DNA from: Clostridia bacterium
Lineage (GTDB): Bacteria; Bacillota; Clostridia; UMGS1810
Assembly (NCBI GenBank): GCA_016293435.1
Contig: JAEDEG010000088.1
Coordinates: forward strand, 1-10,874
Length of the DNA: 10,874 nucleotides
Reading direction: 5' to 3'
Part shown: in pieces, positions 1 to 6,881 of the stretch
How the letters are laid out: each line of letters starts with the position of its first letter
Numbering within the stretch: position 1 is the stretch's first letter
The notes under the pieces: generated by a model
What the model was told of the DNA's origin: nothing
Databases searched by the model: none
Seen by the model: the letters and a program-made list of their open reading frames with translations, nothing else
Position numbers and translations under genes: made by a program

Positions 1-278
1 TCGGAACATCTATCGGAGATCTTGTTGTAAGCTCATACAACGGTATTGCCGATTTTATAAAGTCAGAAAAACCCGATATTGCAATACTTGCAGTTCCAAA
101 GACGGCTGTAAACAGTGTTGCCGAGACCGTAGTGGAATGTGGTATAAAAGCTCTTTGGAATTTTGCCCACGTAGACCTTAAGCTGCCCGGTGATGTAATA
201 ATAGAAAACGTGCATCTGAGTGATTCTTTGATGACACTGTCATATCAGATGGCGCTTATGGAAGATGACCAATGCTGA
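1..278 (+). CDS. rex: Redox-sensing transcriptional repressor Rex, C-terminal part (5' end outside window)
   Basis: Rex is a homodimeric repressor that binds NADH or NAD+ and releases DNA when NADH is high, controlling fermentation and redox genes. Only the last 91 residues are present, read from base 3; the winged-helix DNA-binding domain and the start of the Rossmann fold lie upstream. What remains matches the family: a DIAILAVP strand, a segment reading GIKALWNFAHVDLKLPGDV (family form GIKGIxNFAPVxLxVP), and the domain-swapped C-terminal helix region with ENVHLSDSLMTLSYQ. Those last elements form the dimer arm that contacts the nucleotide of the partner subunit. The stop codon overlaps the start of the next gene by 7 bases (ATGCTGA), implying co-transcription and possible translational coupling. 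The identification is firm despite truncation. Confidence 0.9.
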   Translation, partial: GTSIGDLVVSSYNGIADFIKSEKPDIAILAVPKTAVNSVAETVVECGIKALWNFAHVDLKLPGDVIIENVHLSDSLMTLSYQMALMEDDQC

Positions 279-1117
279 CATATGGCTTTTCCGGAAAGAG
301 CGGAACCGGCAAGAGCTTCCGTGCGCTCGCCGTTGCCAAGAATAACGGAATTCGTCTCATAGTCGACGATGGGCTTCTTATATGTGATGGAAAGGTTCTT
401 GCGGGCAAATCCGCCAAAAAAGAAAAAAGCCCCTATGCTTCAACTCTGCGCGCAATATTTAATGACAGCGACCACAGTGCCGAGGTGGCCAAGGCAATAA
501 AAAAATCGGGTGAAAACTCAATTCTGATTTTGGGAACAAGTGAAAAAATGGTTAACCTCATTGCCGAAAGAATAGGGGTTTCTCCCGTTGATAAGCACAT
601 TCATATAGAAGATGTTGCCACAAAAGAAGAGATTAAAAGCGCCACTATAATGCGTTCAAAGTTTGGCAAGCATGTAATTCCCGTACCGGCATTTGAGATA
701 AAGCGTACCTTTTCGGGATACTGGTTAGATCCTATTTCTTCAATCAAAAAGTTTGCCGGAGACCTCTTTGACAAAAATCCTCAGGAAAGAACAATAATCA
801 GACCCAAATATAGCTATATAGGCGATTTTGATATTTCCGAGAGGGTTCTTTGCCGGATAGCGGCTCATGAGGCATCCCTCGTAGAGGGAGTTGCCTCTGT
901 CGAAAAGGTTGTATATTACGGAAGCGGTACAAAAAATGAGTTTCGCATAGATGTTAAACTCAAGTATGGCAGAGATTTCAGAAAAATCAGCTCGCAGATT
1001 CAAAATCGTATTATAAAATCCGTTGACAGCTGTGCAGCCATATATATTGACAGAGTTGATGTAAATGTTACATCGGTTACAAACACCATCAATACACAAA
1101 TTGATGTACAATATTGA
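272..1117 (+). CDS. P-loop NTPase fused to a C-terminal Asp23/Gls24 domain, function unknown
   Basis: A 281-residue protein with two recognisable parts. Residues 8-15 read GKSGTGKS, a textbook Walker A motif preceded by a hydrophobic strand, and LIVDDG at 29-34 could supply acidic residues near the nucleotide. Residues about 183-269 resemble the Asp23/Gls24 (alkaline shock/envelope stress) fold: IGDFDISERVL, then EVA-like helix and VEGVASVEKVV, then FRIDVKLKYG, then IYIDRVDVNVTSV. Asp23-domain proteins in Firmicutes are usually stand-alone and linked to the cell envelope; the joining to an ATPase-like module is the odd feature. The ATG overlaps the rex stop by 7 bases, with a weak GGAAG at 260-264 as ribosome site, so it is probably expressed with rex. 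No membrane segment or signal peptide is seen. Nucleotide binding is likely; hydrolysis, partner and role are unknown. Confidence 0.85.
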   Translation: MLTYGFSGKSGTGKSFRALAVAKNNGIRLIVDDGLLICDGKVLAGKSAKKEKSPYASTLRAIFNDSDHSAEVAKAIKKSGENSILILGTSEKMVNLIAERIGVSPVDKHIHIEDVATKEEIKSATIMRSKFGKHVIPVPAFEIKRTFSGYWLDPISSIKKFAGDLFDKNPQERTIIRPKYSYIGDFDISERVLCRIAAHEASLVEGVASVEKVVYYGSGTKNEFRIDVKLKYGRDFRKISSQIQNRIIKSVDSCAAIYIDRVDVNVTSVTNTINTQIDVQY

Positions 1118-1146
1118 AAATATGTAAAATTATTGTCGAATATATA

Positions 1147-1175
1147 TTGACAAAGCTTTCGTTTTATAATATAAT
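1147..1175 (+). promoter_or_regulatory. Sigma-A promoter of gdhA
   Basis: TTGACA (1147-1152) and TATAAT (1170-1175) are separated by exactly 17 bases, a perfect consensus sigma-A promoter. Transcription would start near 1182, giving a leader of about 35 bases before the gdhA ATG. A second TATAAT at 1165-1170 would have only a 12-base spacer and is unlikely to be used with this -35. An inverted repeat TTGTC-N11-GACAA (1133-1153) overlaps the -35 box and could be an operator. Confidence 0.85.
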
Positions 1176-1215
1176 CTATTTATAAATCCACTGGACAAAT
1201 TAATTGGAGGTAGAA

Positions 1216-2568
1216 ATGAGTATTCAAAATGAGTATCTTGCGCAAGTAATGGAAAATGTAATTCAGCGCAATCCGGGTGAGCCCGAGTTTCATCAGGCTG
1301 TAAGAGAGGTTCTCGAAAGTCTCGAGCCCGTTGTAGAAAAATATCCCCAGTTTATCGAAAAAGGTGTTATCGATATGATTGTTGAACCTGAGAGAATTAT
1401 CAAGTTCAGAGTTCCCTGGGTAGATGACAGCGGCAAGCCTCAGGTTAACCGAGGTTTTCGTGTACAGTTCAACAGTGCAATAGGACCCTATAAGGGCGGA
1501 TTGCGTTTCCATCCCTCCGTATATGAGGGCATTATTAAGTTCCTCGGCTTTGAACAGACCTTCAAAAATTCCCTTACCGGTCTTCCTATGGGCGGCGGTA
1601 AAGGCGGTGCCGATTTTGACCCCAACGGCAAATCCGATGCAGAGGTTATGAGATTTTGCCAGAGCTTTATGACAGAGCTTTCAAAGTACATAAGTGCCGA
1701 TACCGACGTTCCCGCCGGAGATATTGGCGTAGGTGCCAGAGAAATCGGCTATCTTTTCGGTCAGTATAAAAGGCTTTCCAATGAGTTTACCGGTGTTCTT
1801 ACAGGCAAGGGTCTCCAGTACGGCGGCTCTCTTGTCCGTCCCGAAGCAACCGGCTATGGCGCAGTATACTATACTGTTGAGCTCCTCAAGACCTACGGCG
1901 AAGATATCAAAGGCAAGCTCTTTGCAGTATCAGGCTTCGGTAATGTTGCATGGGGCACAATCAAAAAGGTTAATGAGCTCGGGGGCAAGGTTGTTGCAAT
2001 TTCCGGTCCCGACGGCTATATATATGATAAAGACGGAATAAGCACAGAAGAAAAGGTCAATTACCTTCTTGAAATGCGCGCTTCCTGCCGCAACAGAGTT
2101 CAGGACTATTCCGACAAATTCGGTGTTCCTTTCTTTGCCGGCGAAAAGCCCTGGGGCGAAAAGGTTGATATTATCATGCCATGCGCTACTCAAAACGAGG
2201 TAGACGTAGAGCAAGCTAAGAAAATTGTTGCAAACGGTGTTAAATATTATGTTGAAGTTGCCAACATGCCCACAACCAATGACGCAGTTAAATATTTAAA
2301 GGATAACGGCGTAATTATTGCTCCCTCAAAGGCAGTCAATGCCGGCGGTGTTGCAGTATCGGGTCTCGAAATGTCTCAAAACTCAATGCGTTACAGCTGG
2401 ACTGCCGCAGAGGTCGACGAAAAACTTCGCGAAATCATGAAGAATATCTATTATTCTTCTGTTGAAGCTGCAAAAGAATTTGGCATGGAGGGCGACCTCA
2501 TTGCCGGTGCAAATATCGCAGGCTTCCTCAAGGTTGCAAAAGCTATGGAAGCTCAGGGTATTGTTTGA
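1216..2568 (+). CDS. gdhA: Glutamate dehydrogenase, small hexameric clostridial type (probably NAD+-preferring)
   Basis: Cytoplasmic enzyme interconverting glutamate and 2-oxoglutarate plus ammonium; 450 residues is normal for the family. Substrate-site residues are in place: K93 (PYKGGLRF), K117, catalytic K129 (MGGGKGG) and D169 (DVPAGDIGVGAREIGY). The Rossmann motif is SGFGNVAWG at 239-247. From family knowledge, cofactor choice in the C. symbiosum NAD+ enzyme depends on F238, P262 and D263; here F241, P265 and D266 (GFGN, GPDGYIYD) align to them, so NAD+ use is more likely than the NADP-specific label such genes often receive. The ATG at 1216 is chosen because GGAGG (1206-1210) lies 5 bases upstream; an in-frame TTG at 1204 overlaps the ribosome site. 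Monocistronic: own promoter and own terminator. Confidence 0.95.
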   Translation: MSIQNEYLAQVMENVIQRNPGEPEFHQAVREVLESLEPVVEKYPQFIEKGVIDMIVEPERIIKFRVPWVDDSGKPQVNRGFRVQFNSAIGPYKGGLRFHPSVYEGIIKFLGFEQTFKNSLTGLPMGGGKGGADFDPNGKSDAEVMRFCQSFMTELSKYISADTDVPAGDIGVGAREIGYLFGQYKRLSNEFTGVLTGKGLQYGGSLVRPEATGYGAVYYTVELLKTYGEDIKGKLFAVSGFGNVAWGTIKKVNELGGKVVAISGPDGYIYDKDGISTEEKVNYLLEMRASCRNRVQDYSDKFGVPFFAGEKPWGEKVDIIMPCATQNEVDVEQAKKIVANGVKYYVEVANMPTTNDAVKYLKDNGVIIAPSKAVNAGGVAVSGLEMSQNSMRYSWTAAEVDEKLREIMKNIYYSSVEAAKEFGMEGDLIAGANIAGFLKVAKAMEAQGIV

Positions 2569-2598
2569 TAAACATTAAAAAGAATAGTAAAATATAAT

Positions 2599-2631
2599 AA
2601 AAAGATGCTGTGTGTTATGCAGCATCTTTTT
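2599..2631 (+). terminator. Intrinsic terminator of gdhA
   Basis: A perfect 12-bp stem pairs 2599-2610 (AAAAAGATGCTG) with 2620-2631 (CAGCATCTTTTT) around a 9-base loop. The 3' arm ends in a run of five T followed by TATATAA. It lies 30 bases after the gdhA stop and separates gdhA from the nfn promoter. Confidence 0.85.
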
Positions 2632-2659
2632 ATATAATGCAGATATATAAAAGATTTGC

Positions 2660-2688
2660 TTGAATGATAAGCATATTTGTGTTATAAT
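2660..2688 (+). promoter_or_regulatory. Sigma-A promoter of nfnAB
   Basis: TTGAAT (2660-2665), a 17-base spacer, then TATAAT (2683-2688) preceded by TG at 2680-2681, forming an extended -10 (TGTTATAAT). The start site would fall at about 2695, only about 15 bases before the chosen nfnA ATG, so the leader is very short. An inverted repeat TGCTT-N7-AAGCA (2657-2673) overlaps the -35. Confidence 0.75.
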
Positions 2689-2709
2689 TTATTTATGGAG
2701 GGATTGGAT

Positions 2710-3552
2710 ATGTATAAAATAGTTACAAAAAAAGTTCTTAATCCTTATGTAACATTAATGGAAATAGAAGCCCCAGCTGTTGCCCGCAAGGCAAATCCCG
2801 GTCAGTTTGTAATCCTTCGTGTAGACGAAAGCGGTGAGCGCATTCCTCTCACTGTTGCCGATTATGATGCTGTCCGTGGCACAGTTACGGTTATTTTTCA
2901 GATAGTAGGCTCCACAACCGAAAAGCTCAATCACAAAAACGAGGGTGAATATATCTCCGATTTTGTAGGTCCTCTCGGCAAAGCCACACAGACCTCGGGT
3001 AAGAAGAAGGTTGCAGTTGTCGGCGGCGGCGTTGGCAGTGCTATTGCTTATCCGGTTGCCAAAAAATTTTTTGAGCAGGGCACAGAGGTTCATGCCATAA
3101 TAGGCTTCAGAACCAAAGACCTTGTTATTCTGGAAGATGAGTTTAAGGCTCACAGCTCCCGATTTGTTCTCATGTCAGATGATGGCTCAGTCGGCAAAAA
3201 GGGTCTTGTAACCGATGCACTAAGAGAACTCATCGAGAGCGGTGAACAATATGATGAGGTAATTACCATCGGCCCGCTCATTATGATGAAATTCGTATGT
3301 GCTCTCACCAAAGAATATGGTATAAAAACCGTAGCCAGCATGAATCCGATAATGATAGACGGCACCGGAATGTGCGGCGGATGCAGACTCACCGTTGGCG
3401 GCGAGGTAAAATTTGCATGCGTAGACGGACCCGAATTTGACGGTCATCTTATAGATTTTGATGAAGCAATGGCGCGTTCTTCTATGTACAAAACATTTGA
3501 ACGTACCAGACATGAAGAAAGCTGCAATCTCTTTAATATGGAGGCGAAATAA
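2710..3552 (+). CDS. nfnA: NfnAB transhydrogenase subunit A (NADH/FAD/[2Fe-2S] subunit; sulfide dehydrogenase/PyrK-like)
   Basis: Small subunit of the cytoplasmic electron-bifurcating NADH-dependent reduced ferredoxin:NADP+ oxidoreductase. The 280 residues follow the ferredoxin-reductase/PyrK layout: an FAD-binding beta-barrel with RIPLT at 44-48, a nucleotide-binding domain with VAVVGGGVGSAIAYPVAK at 101-118, then a C-terminal cluster site. In that site C222, C225 and C237 (GMCGGC and FACVDGPEFDGH) plus D218 fit the three-Cys, one-Asp [2Fe-2S] ligation described for NfnA. The start is the ATG at 2710, 7 bases after GGAGGG (2697-2702). Earlier in-frame starts (TTG 2677, ATG 2695) overlap the promoter or the ribosome site. 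The stop abuts the nfnB ATG with no gap. Without the partner gene it could be read as a dihydroorotate dehydrogenase electron-transfer subunit; the following gene settles it. Confidence 0.92.
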   Translation: MYKIVTKKVLNPYVTLMEIEAPAVARKANPGQFVILRVDESGERIPLTVADYDAVRGTVTVIFQIVGSTTEKLNHKNEGEYISDFVGPLGKATQTSGKKKVAVVGGGVGSAIAYPVAKKFFEQGTEVHAIIGFRTKDLVILEDEFKAHSSRFVLMSDDGSVGKKGLVTDALRELIESGEQYDEVITIGPLIMMKFVCALTKEYGIKTVASMNPIMIDGTGMCGGCRLTVGGEVKFACVDGPEFDGHLIDFDEAMARSSMYKTFERTRHEESCNLFNMEAK

Positions 3553-4944
3553 ATGGCAAATATGTCACCCCAAAAAAACGAAATGCCCACTCAGGCGCCC
3601 TTGGTGCGAAAAAACAATTTTGCAGAGGTTGCTTTGGGCTATACCGAGGAGCAGGCAATTGATGAAGCAAAGCGTTGTCTTAATTGTAAGCATAGGCCAT
3701 GCACTGCCGGCTGCCCCGTTTCTGTTAATATTCCCGAATTTATAGCCGAGGTTGCAAAAGGCGATTTTGAAGCTGCATACCGGATTATTTCTGCAACCAA
3801 CTCACTTCCTGCCGTTTGCGGCAGAGTGTGCCCGCAGGAAAATCAGTGCGAAGGTAGGTGCGTCAGAGGCATAAAGGGAGAACCCGTTGCAATCGGTCGG
3901 CTCGAAAGATTTGTTGCCGATTGGCACAATGCCAATGCAGAAAAGTCTGTGCAAAAGCCCCAATCCAACGGTCATAAGGTTGCCGTTGTCGGCTCGGGAC
4001 CGTCAGGCCTTGCCTGTGCGGGTGACCTTGCAAAAAAAGGCTATGATGTTACAGTTTTTGAGGCACTTCACACTCCCGGAGGCGTGCTTGTATACGGTAT
4101 TCCCGAATTTCGTCTGCCCAAAACGATTGTTGCCAAAGAGATAGATTCTCTAAAGAGCATGGGGGTAACCATTGCTGCCAACACCGTTGTCGGAAGAACG
4201 GTTTCTGTAGATGAACTAATGTCGGACGAAGGTTTTGAAGCTGTGTTTATCGGCTCCGGTGCCGGGCTCCCTCGTTTTATGAACATCCCCGGCGAAAATC
4301 TTAAGGGTGTGTATTCTGCCAATGAATATCTCACAAGGGTCAATTTGATGAAGGCATACCTCCCCGATAGCCAAACTCCAATCTACAAGGCAAAAAAGGT
4401 TGCTGTTGTGGGCGGAGGTAATGTTGCAATGGATGCAGCAAGAAGCGCCCTCCGGCTCGGCGCTGAAGAGGTTTATATTGTATACAGACGATCTATGGAG
4501 GAGCTCCCTGCAAGAGCCGAGGAGGTAGAGCATGCCAAAGAGGAAGGCGTTATATTCCGCCTGCTTACCAATCCCATAGAGATAAATCCGGACGAAAATG
4601 GCTTTGTAAAGAGCATGACTTGTGTAGAAATGGAGCTCGGCGAGCCCGATGCATCAGGCAGAAGAAAACCCGTTGTCAAAGAAAACAGCGAATTTGAGCT
4701 TGAATGTGATTGTGTGATAATGTCTATCGGCACATCTCCCAATCCTCTTATCAAGTCCACCACTGCCGGTCTCGAAACTCACAAATGGGGTGGTATTATC
4801 GTTGAAGAACAAACCGGCAAAACCTCAAAAGACGGCGTATATGCCGGCGGCGATGCCGTAACAGGTGCCGCCACGGTAATTCTTGCCATGGGTGCCGGCA
4901 AAGCTGCTGCCAAAGCTATTGACGAATATTTAACCCAAAAATAA
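3553..4944 (+). CDS. nfnB: NfnAB transhydrogenase subunit B (NADP(H)/FAD/2x[4Fe-4S], GltD-like)
   Basis: Large subunit, often annotated as homotetrameric NADPH-dependent glutamate synthase GltA. In 463 residues it shows an N-terminal double iron-sulfur region (C42, C45, C50, C54, then C89, C93, C99, C103), an FAD-binding motif VAVVGSGPSGLACAG at 143-157, and the GltD-family stretch GGVLVYGIPEFRLPK at 176-190. An NADP(H) Rossmann motif VAVVGGGNVAMDAA follows at 283-296, with YRRS at 311-314 well placed for the 2'-phosphate. The flavin-contact motif GVYAGGDAVTGAATV is at 428-442. In Nfn this subunit holds the bifurcating FAD and reduces NADP+. GGAGG (3540-3544) lies 8 bases before the ATG, inside the end of nfnA. 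Adjacency with nfnA argues against a stand-alone glutamate synthase; no gltB-like large subunit is in the window. Confidence 0.93.
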   Translation: MANMSPQKNEMPTQAPLVRKNNFAEVALGYTEEQAIDEAKRCLNCKHRPCTAGCPVSVNIPEFIAEVAKGDFEAAYRIISATNSLPAVCGRVCPQENQCEGRCVRGIKGEPVAIGRLERFVADWHNANAEKSVQKPQSNGHKVAVVGSGPSGLACAGDLAKKGYDVTVFEALHTPGGVLVYGIPEFRLPKTIVAKEIDSLKSMGVTIAANTVVGRTVSVDELMSDEGFEAVFIGSGAGLPRFMNIPGENLKGVYSANEYLTRVNLMKAYLPDSQTPIYKAKKVAVVGGGNVAMDAARSALRLGAEEVYIVYRRSMEELPARAEEVEHAKEEGVIFRLLTNPIEINPDENGFVKSMTCVEMELGEPDASGRRKPVVKENSEFELECDCVIMSIGTSPNPLIKSTTAGLETHKWGGIIVEEQTGKTSKDGVYAGGDAVTGAATVILAMGAGKAAAKAIDEYLTQK

Positions 4945-4983
4945 AAAAATTACTGTGTCTGTATACAGACACAGTAATTTTTT
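4944..4983. terminator. Bidirectional terminator between nfnB and spoVG
   Basis: A 40-base perfect palindrome (arms 4944-4963 and 4964-4983) with outer A6/T6 tracts and inner arms TTACTGTGTCTG / CAGACACAGTAA. It begins on the last base of the nfnB stop codon. The symmetric A and T tracts let it act on plus-strand nfnB transcripts and on minus-strand spoVG transcripts arriving from 5078. Confidence 0.9.
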
Positions 4984-5077
4984 AACATAAATGCGAGAAG
5001 TACAACAAAAAATATTTCAAATTACAAGCGGACTCTCGTATGCCTAACCAGGCTCTTATCACTGTATATTTGAAAAA

Positions 5078-5341
5078 TTATTCTTCGATTTCTGCTTGGT
5101 TGTAGGCTTCAATTACAGCTTTTTCAATCATTGCTCGTGTTTCAAAATTAATAGGATGTGCCACATCCTTGAAAGTACCGTCTTTCAAACGTTTGTTAGG
5201 CATAGCTACAAAAACCTTATCCTCATTTTCAATGACTTTGATGTCATGAACTGCAAAACAATCGTCTATCTTGATTGAGGCAATAGCTTTCATTTTGTTT
5301 TCGGTGGCAATCTTCTTAATTTTGATTCCGGTTATCTCCAT
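5078..5341 (-). CDS. spoVG: Septation/sporulation regulator SpoVG
   Basis: An 87-residue protein, normal for SpoVG (about 84-100). In Bacillus it affects asymmetric septation and sporulation; homologues bind RNA or DNA and act as global regulators. Family hallmarks are visible: an N-terminal ITGIKIKKI strand, MKAIASIKIDDCFAVHDIKVIE at about 18-39, and the conserved FVAMPNKRLKDGTFKDVAHPINFETRAMIE core at about 44-73. The ATG (5341-5339) follows AAGAGGT on the minus strand, with AGAGG at 5355-5351 and a 9-base spacer. It is monocistronic, divergent from the M16 operon and convergent with nfnAB. Its presence fits a Firmicutes host but does not by itself prove sporulation. Confidence 0.95.
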   Translation of the reverse strand: MEITGIKIKKIATENKMKAIASIKIDDCFAVHDIKVIENEDKVFVAMPNKRLKDGTFKDVAHPINFETRAMIEKAVIEAYNQAEIEE

Positions 5342-5378
5342 TTAGTGATACCTCTTTTCTGTTAGTCTGTTTGTATCC

Positions 5379-5407
5379 ATTATATAGAAAAGTAATTAAT
5401 TTGTCAA
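5379..5407 (-). promoter_or_regulatory. Sigma-A promoter of spoVG
   Basis: On the minus strand TTGACA (5407-5402), 17 bases, TATAAT (5384-5379): perfect consensus. The start site would be near 5372, about 30 bases before the spoVG ATG. In Bacillus subtilis spoVG is known for a sigma-H promoter; I see no convincing sigma-H-like element here, so vegetative expression is suggested. Confidence 0.85.
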
Positions 5408-5541
5408 TAAAATTAATATTCGGAAAGATTTTTTTGTGAATATAACACAATCGCAATGTTTTGTTTTTGTGTAATTCGACAGTTGCCGCTTCAAAACATA
5501 TATGTATGTCGGAAATAATATAAAAAACAAAGTAAAAACTC

Positions 5542-5570
5542 TTGATTGTTTTCCTTAAATTGTATATAAT
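5542..5570 (+). promoter_or_regulatory. Sigma-A promoter of the M16-lgt operon
   Basis: TTGATT (5542-5547), 17-base spacer, TATAAT (5565-5570). The start site would be near 5577, about 30 bases before the ATG at 5607. The region 5408-5541 between this and the divergent spoVG promoter is AT-rich and holds no gene; TTGTG/CACAA half-sites at 5434-5438, 5446-5450 and 5467-5471 are the only patterned sequence seen. Confidence 0.75.
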
Positions 5571-5606
5571 ACTATATATATATTAAAACAGAGAGGATTT
5601 GATAAT

Positions 5607-6881
5607 ATGAGTAATGCGGTAAAATATGCCGTTTCAGACAATATAAATTTGTATATTATCGATGACAAAAGATATAAAACAGTTTATTCATGCGTCTATC
5701 TTCACAGAAAGCTTGTTCGCTCAGAGGTAACCTATAATTCTCTGCTTTCCAAGGTTTTGAAAACTGCGACTGCCGATTATCCCTCATTGAATGAGCTCAA
5801 TGTCTATGCCGAAAATCTATATGGCTGTATATTTGACGTCGGTGTGTCCAAAAGAGCAAACATACAGAGCATCGTTTCTTCCACGAATGTAGTATCCGAC
5901 CGTTTTACCGGTGAAAACACTCAGGCTCAGGCTATTGGTCTTATGCTTGATTTGCTTTTTAAGCCATATGTTTCGGACGGTGCATTTTGCGAAGAATATG
6001 TACTTAGCCAAAAGAAAAATCTGTATGATGATATTGAAGGTCTGATTAATGACAAACGCTCATATGCAAGCGTAAGATGCATTGAGGAGATGTGCAAGGG
6101 CGAGCCAAATGCCATTGTGGAGATAGGCTATGCCGAGGATATTGATAAAATCAGCGCAAAGGATTTGTATGAGCACTACAAATCAATTATAACCTCCAGT
6201 CCTATAGACATTTTTGTGGTAGGGGATGTGTGCGCCGATACACTTCTTGCAATGCTGAAAGACTATTTTTCGGATTTTAATTTTTCCATATCTCCGCTCA
6301 CAATCGAATGCAGCACCAAGGCACCGGGTGAGGTTAAGCTTGTAGAAGATAATCTCGATGTTAATCAGGGTAAGCTTGCAATGGGATTTCGCAGCGGAAT
6401 CAATGTTGACAGTCCGCTTTATTATGCGCTCCTTACAGGTAACAGTATTTTCGGGTCGGGAGCCCACTCCAAGCTGTTTAATAATGTCCGTGAAAAAATG
6501 AGTCTATGCTATTATGCATATTCAAGGCTCGATAAATACAATTCGCTTATGCTCGTTGGAAGCGGCATAGAGTTTGTTAATTTTGAAAAGACCAAAAATG
6601 CCGTAATGGCCGAGCTTGAAAATGTCAGAGATGGCAGCTTTACCGATGATGAGCTAAATATTGCCAAAGAATATATCATAAGCAGCTACAAGTCCTACGA
6701 AGACAGTCCGGGAATTTTGGTTGATTATTATCTGGGCTTCTCCTTCAGTGACAAATTTCCGAGTCTCGATGAGGCTTGCGAGTTGGTTGCCAAAGTTACA
6801 AGAGAAGATGTTTTGAAAGCTTTTGAAAACGTCAAGCTCGATACGGTTTATTTTCTAAACGGCAAGGAGGCACACAAATAA
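5607..6881 (+). CDS. yfmF: M16 peptidase-like protein without the zinc motif (YmfF/YfmF type)
   Basis: 424 residues with the two-domain M16 (pitrilysin/processing peptidase) fold but no HxxEH. The corresponding region, about 43-73 (YNSLLSKVLKTATADYPS then LNELNVYAENLYG), resembles the YmfF family, where a leucine-rich helix replaces the zinc site. The C-terminal half keeps the M16 substrate-contact element NVREKMSLCYYAYS at 293-306 (R295, Y302/Y303). It is therefore probably a non-catalytic partner of the next gene, as in other heterodimeric M16 pairs. In databases this family is named EF-P 5-aminopentanol modification-associated protein YfmF, after the Bacillus ymf neighbourhood; a direct role in EF-P modification is not shown by this sequence. 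GAGAGG (5591-5596) precedes the ATG by 10 bases. The stop shares one base with the next ATG. No signal peptide is seen, so likely cytoplasmic. Confidence 0.85.
   Translation: MSNAVKYAVSDNINLYIIDDKRYKTVYSCVYLHRKLVRSEVTYNSLLSKVLKTATADYPSLNELNVYAENLYGCIFDVGVSKRANIQSIVSSTNVVSDRFTGENTQAQAIGLMLDLLFKPYVSDGAFCEEYVLSQKKNLYDDIEGLINDKRSYASVRCIEEMCKGEPNAIVEIGYAEDIDKISAKDLYEHYKSIITSSPIDIFVVGDVCADTLLAMLKDYFSDFNFSISPLTIECSTKAPGEVKLVEDNLDVNQGKLAMGFRSGINVDSPLYYALLTGNSIFGSGAHSKLFNNVREKMSLCYYAYSRLDKYNSLMLVGSGIEFVNFEKTKNAVMAELENVRDGSFTDDELNIAKEYIISSYKSYEDSPGILVDYYLGFSFSDKFPSLDEACELVAKVTREDVLKAFENVKLDTVYFLNGKEAHK

Noticed and set aside
740..1111. Long minus-strand open frame inside the P-loop/Asp23 gene, and similar antisense frames elsewhere
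   Set aside because: No family resemblance, no suitable ribosome sites, and they lie wholly within well-supported genes on the other strand.
1204..1215. Upstream TTG start for gdhA adding four residues
   Set aside because: It would use bases of the ribosome site itself as codons; GGAGG is correctly spaced for ATG 1216.
2677..2709. Longer nfnA starting at TTG 2677 or ATG 2695
   Set aside because: 2677 lies upstream of the -10 box, so it would not be transcribed; 2695 is at the predicted start site with no ribosome site. ATG 2710 has GGAGGG upstream.
5434..5450. Possible Rex operator TTGTG-N7-CACAA between spoVG and yfmF
   Set aside because: Rex sites have an 8-base gap between these half-sites (18-base palindrome); here it is 7, and the site is not placed over either promoter. 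Possible coincidence in AT-rich DNA.
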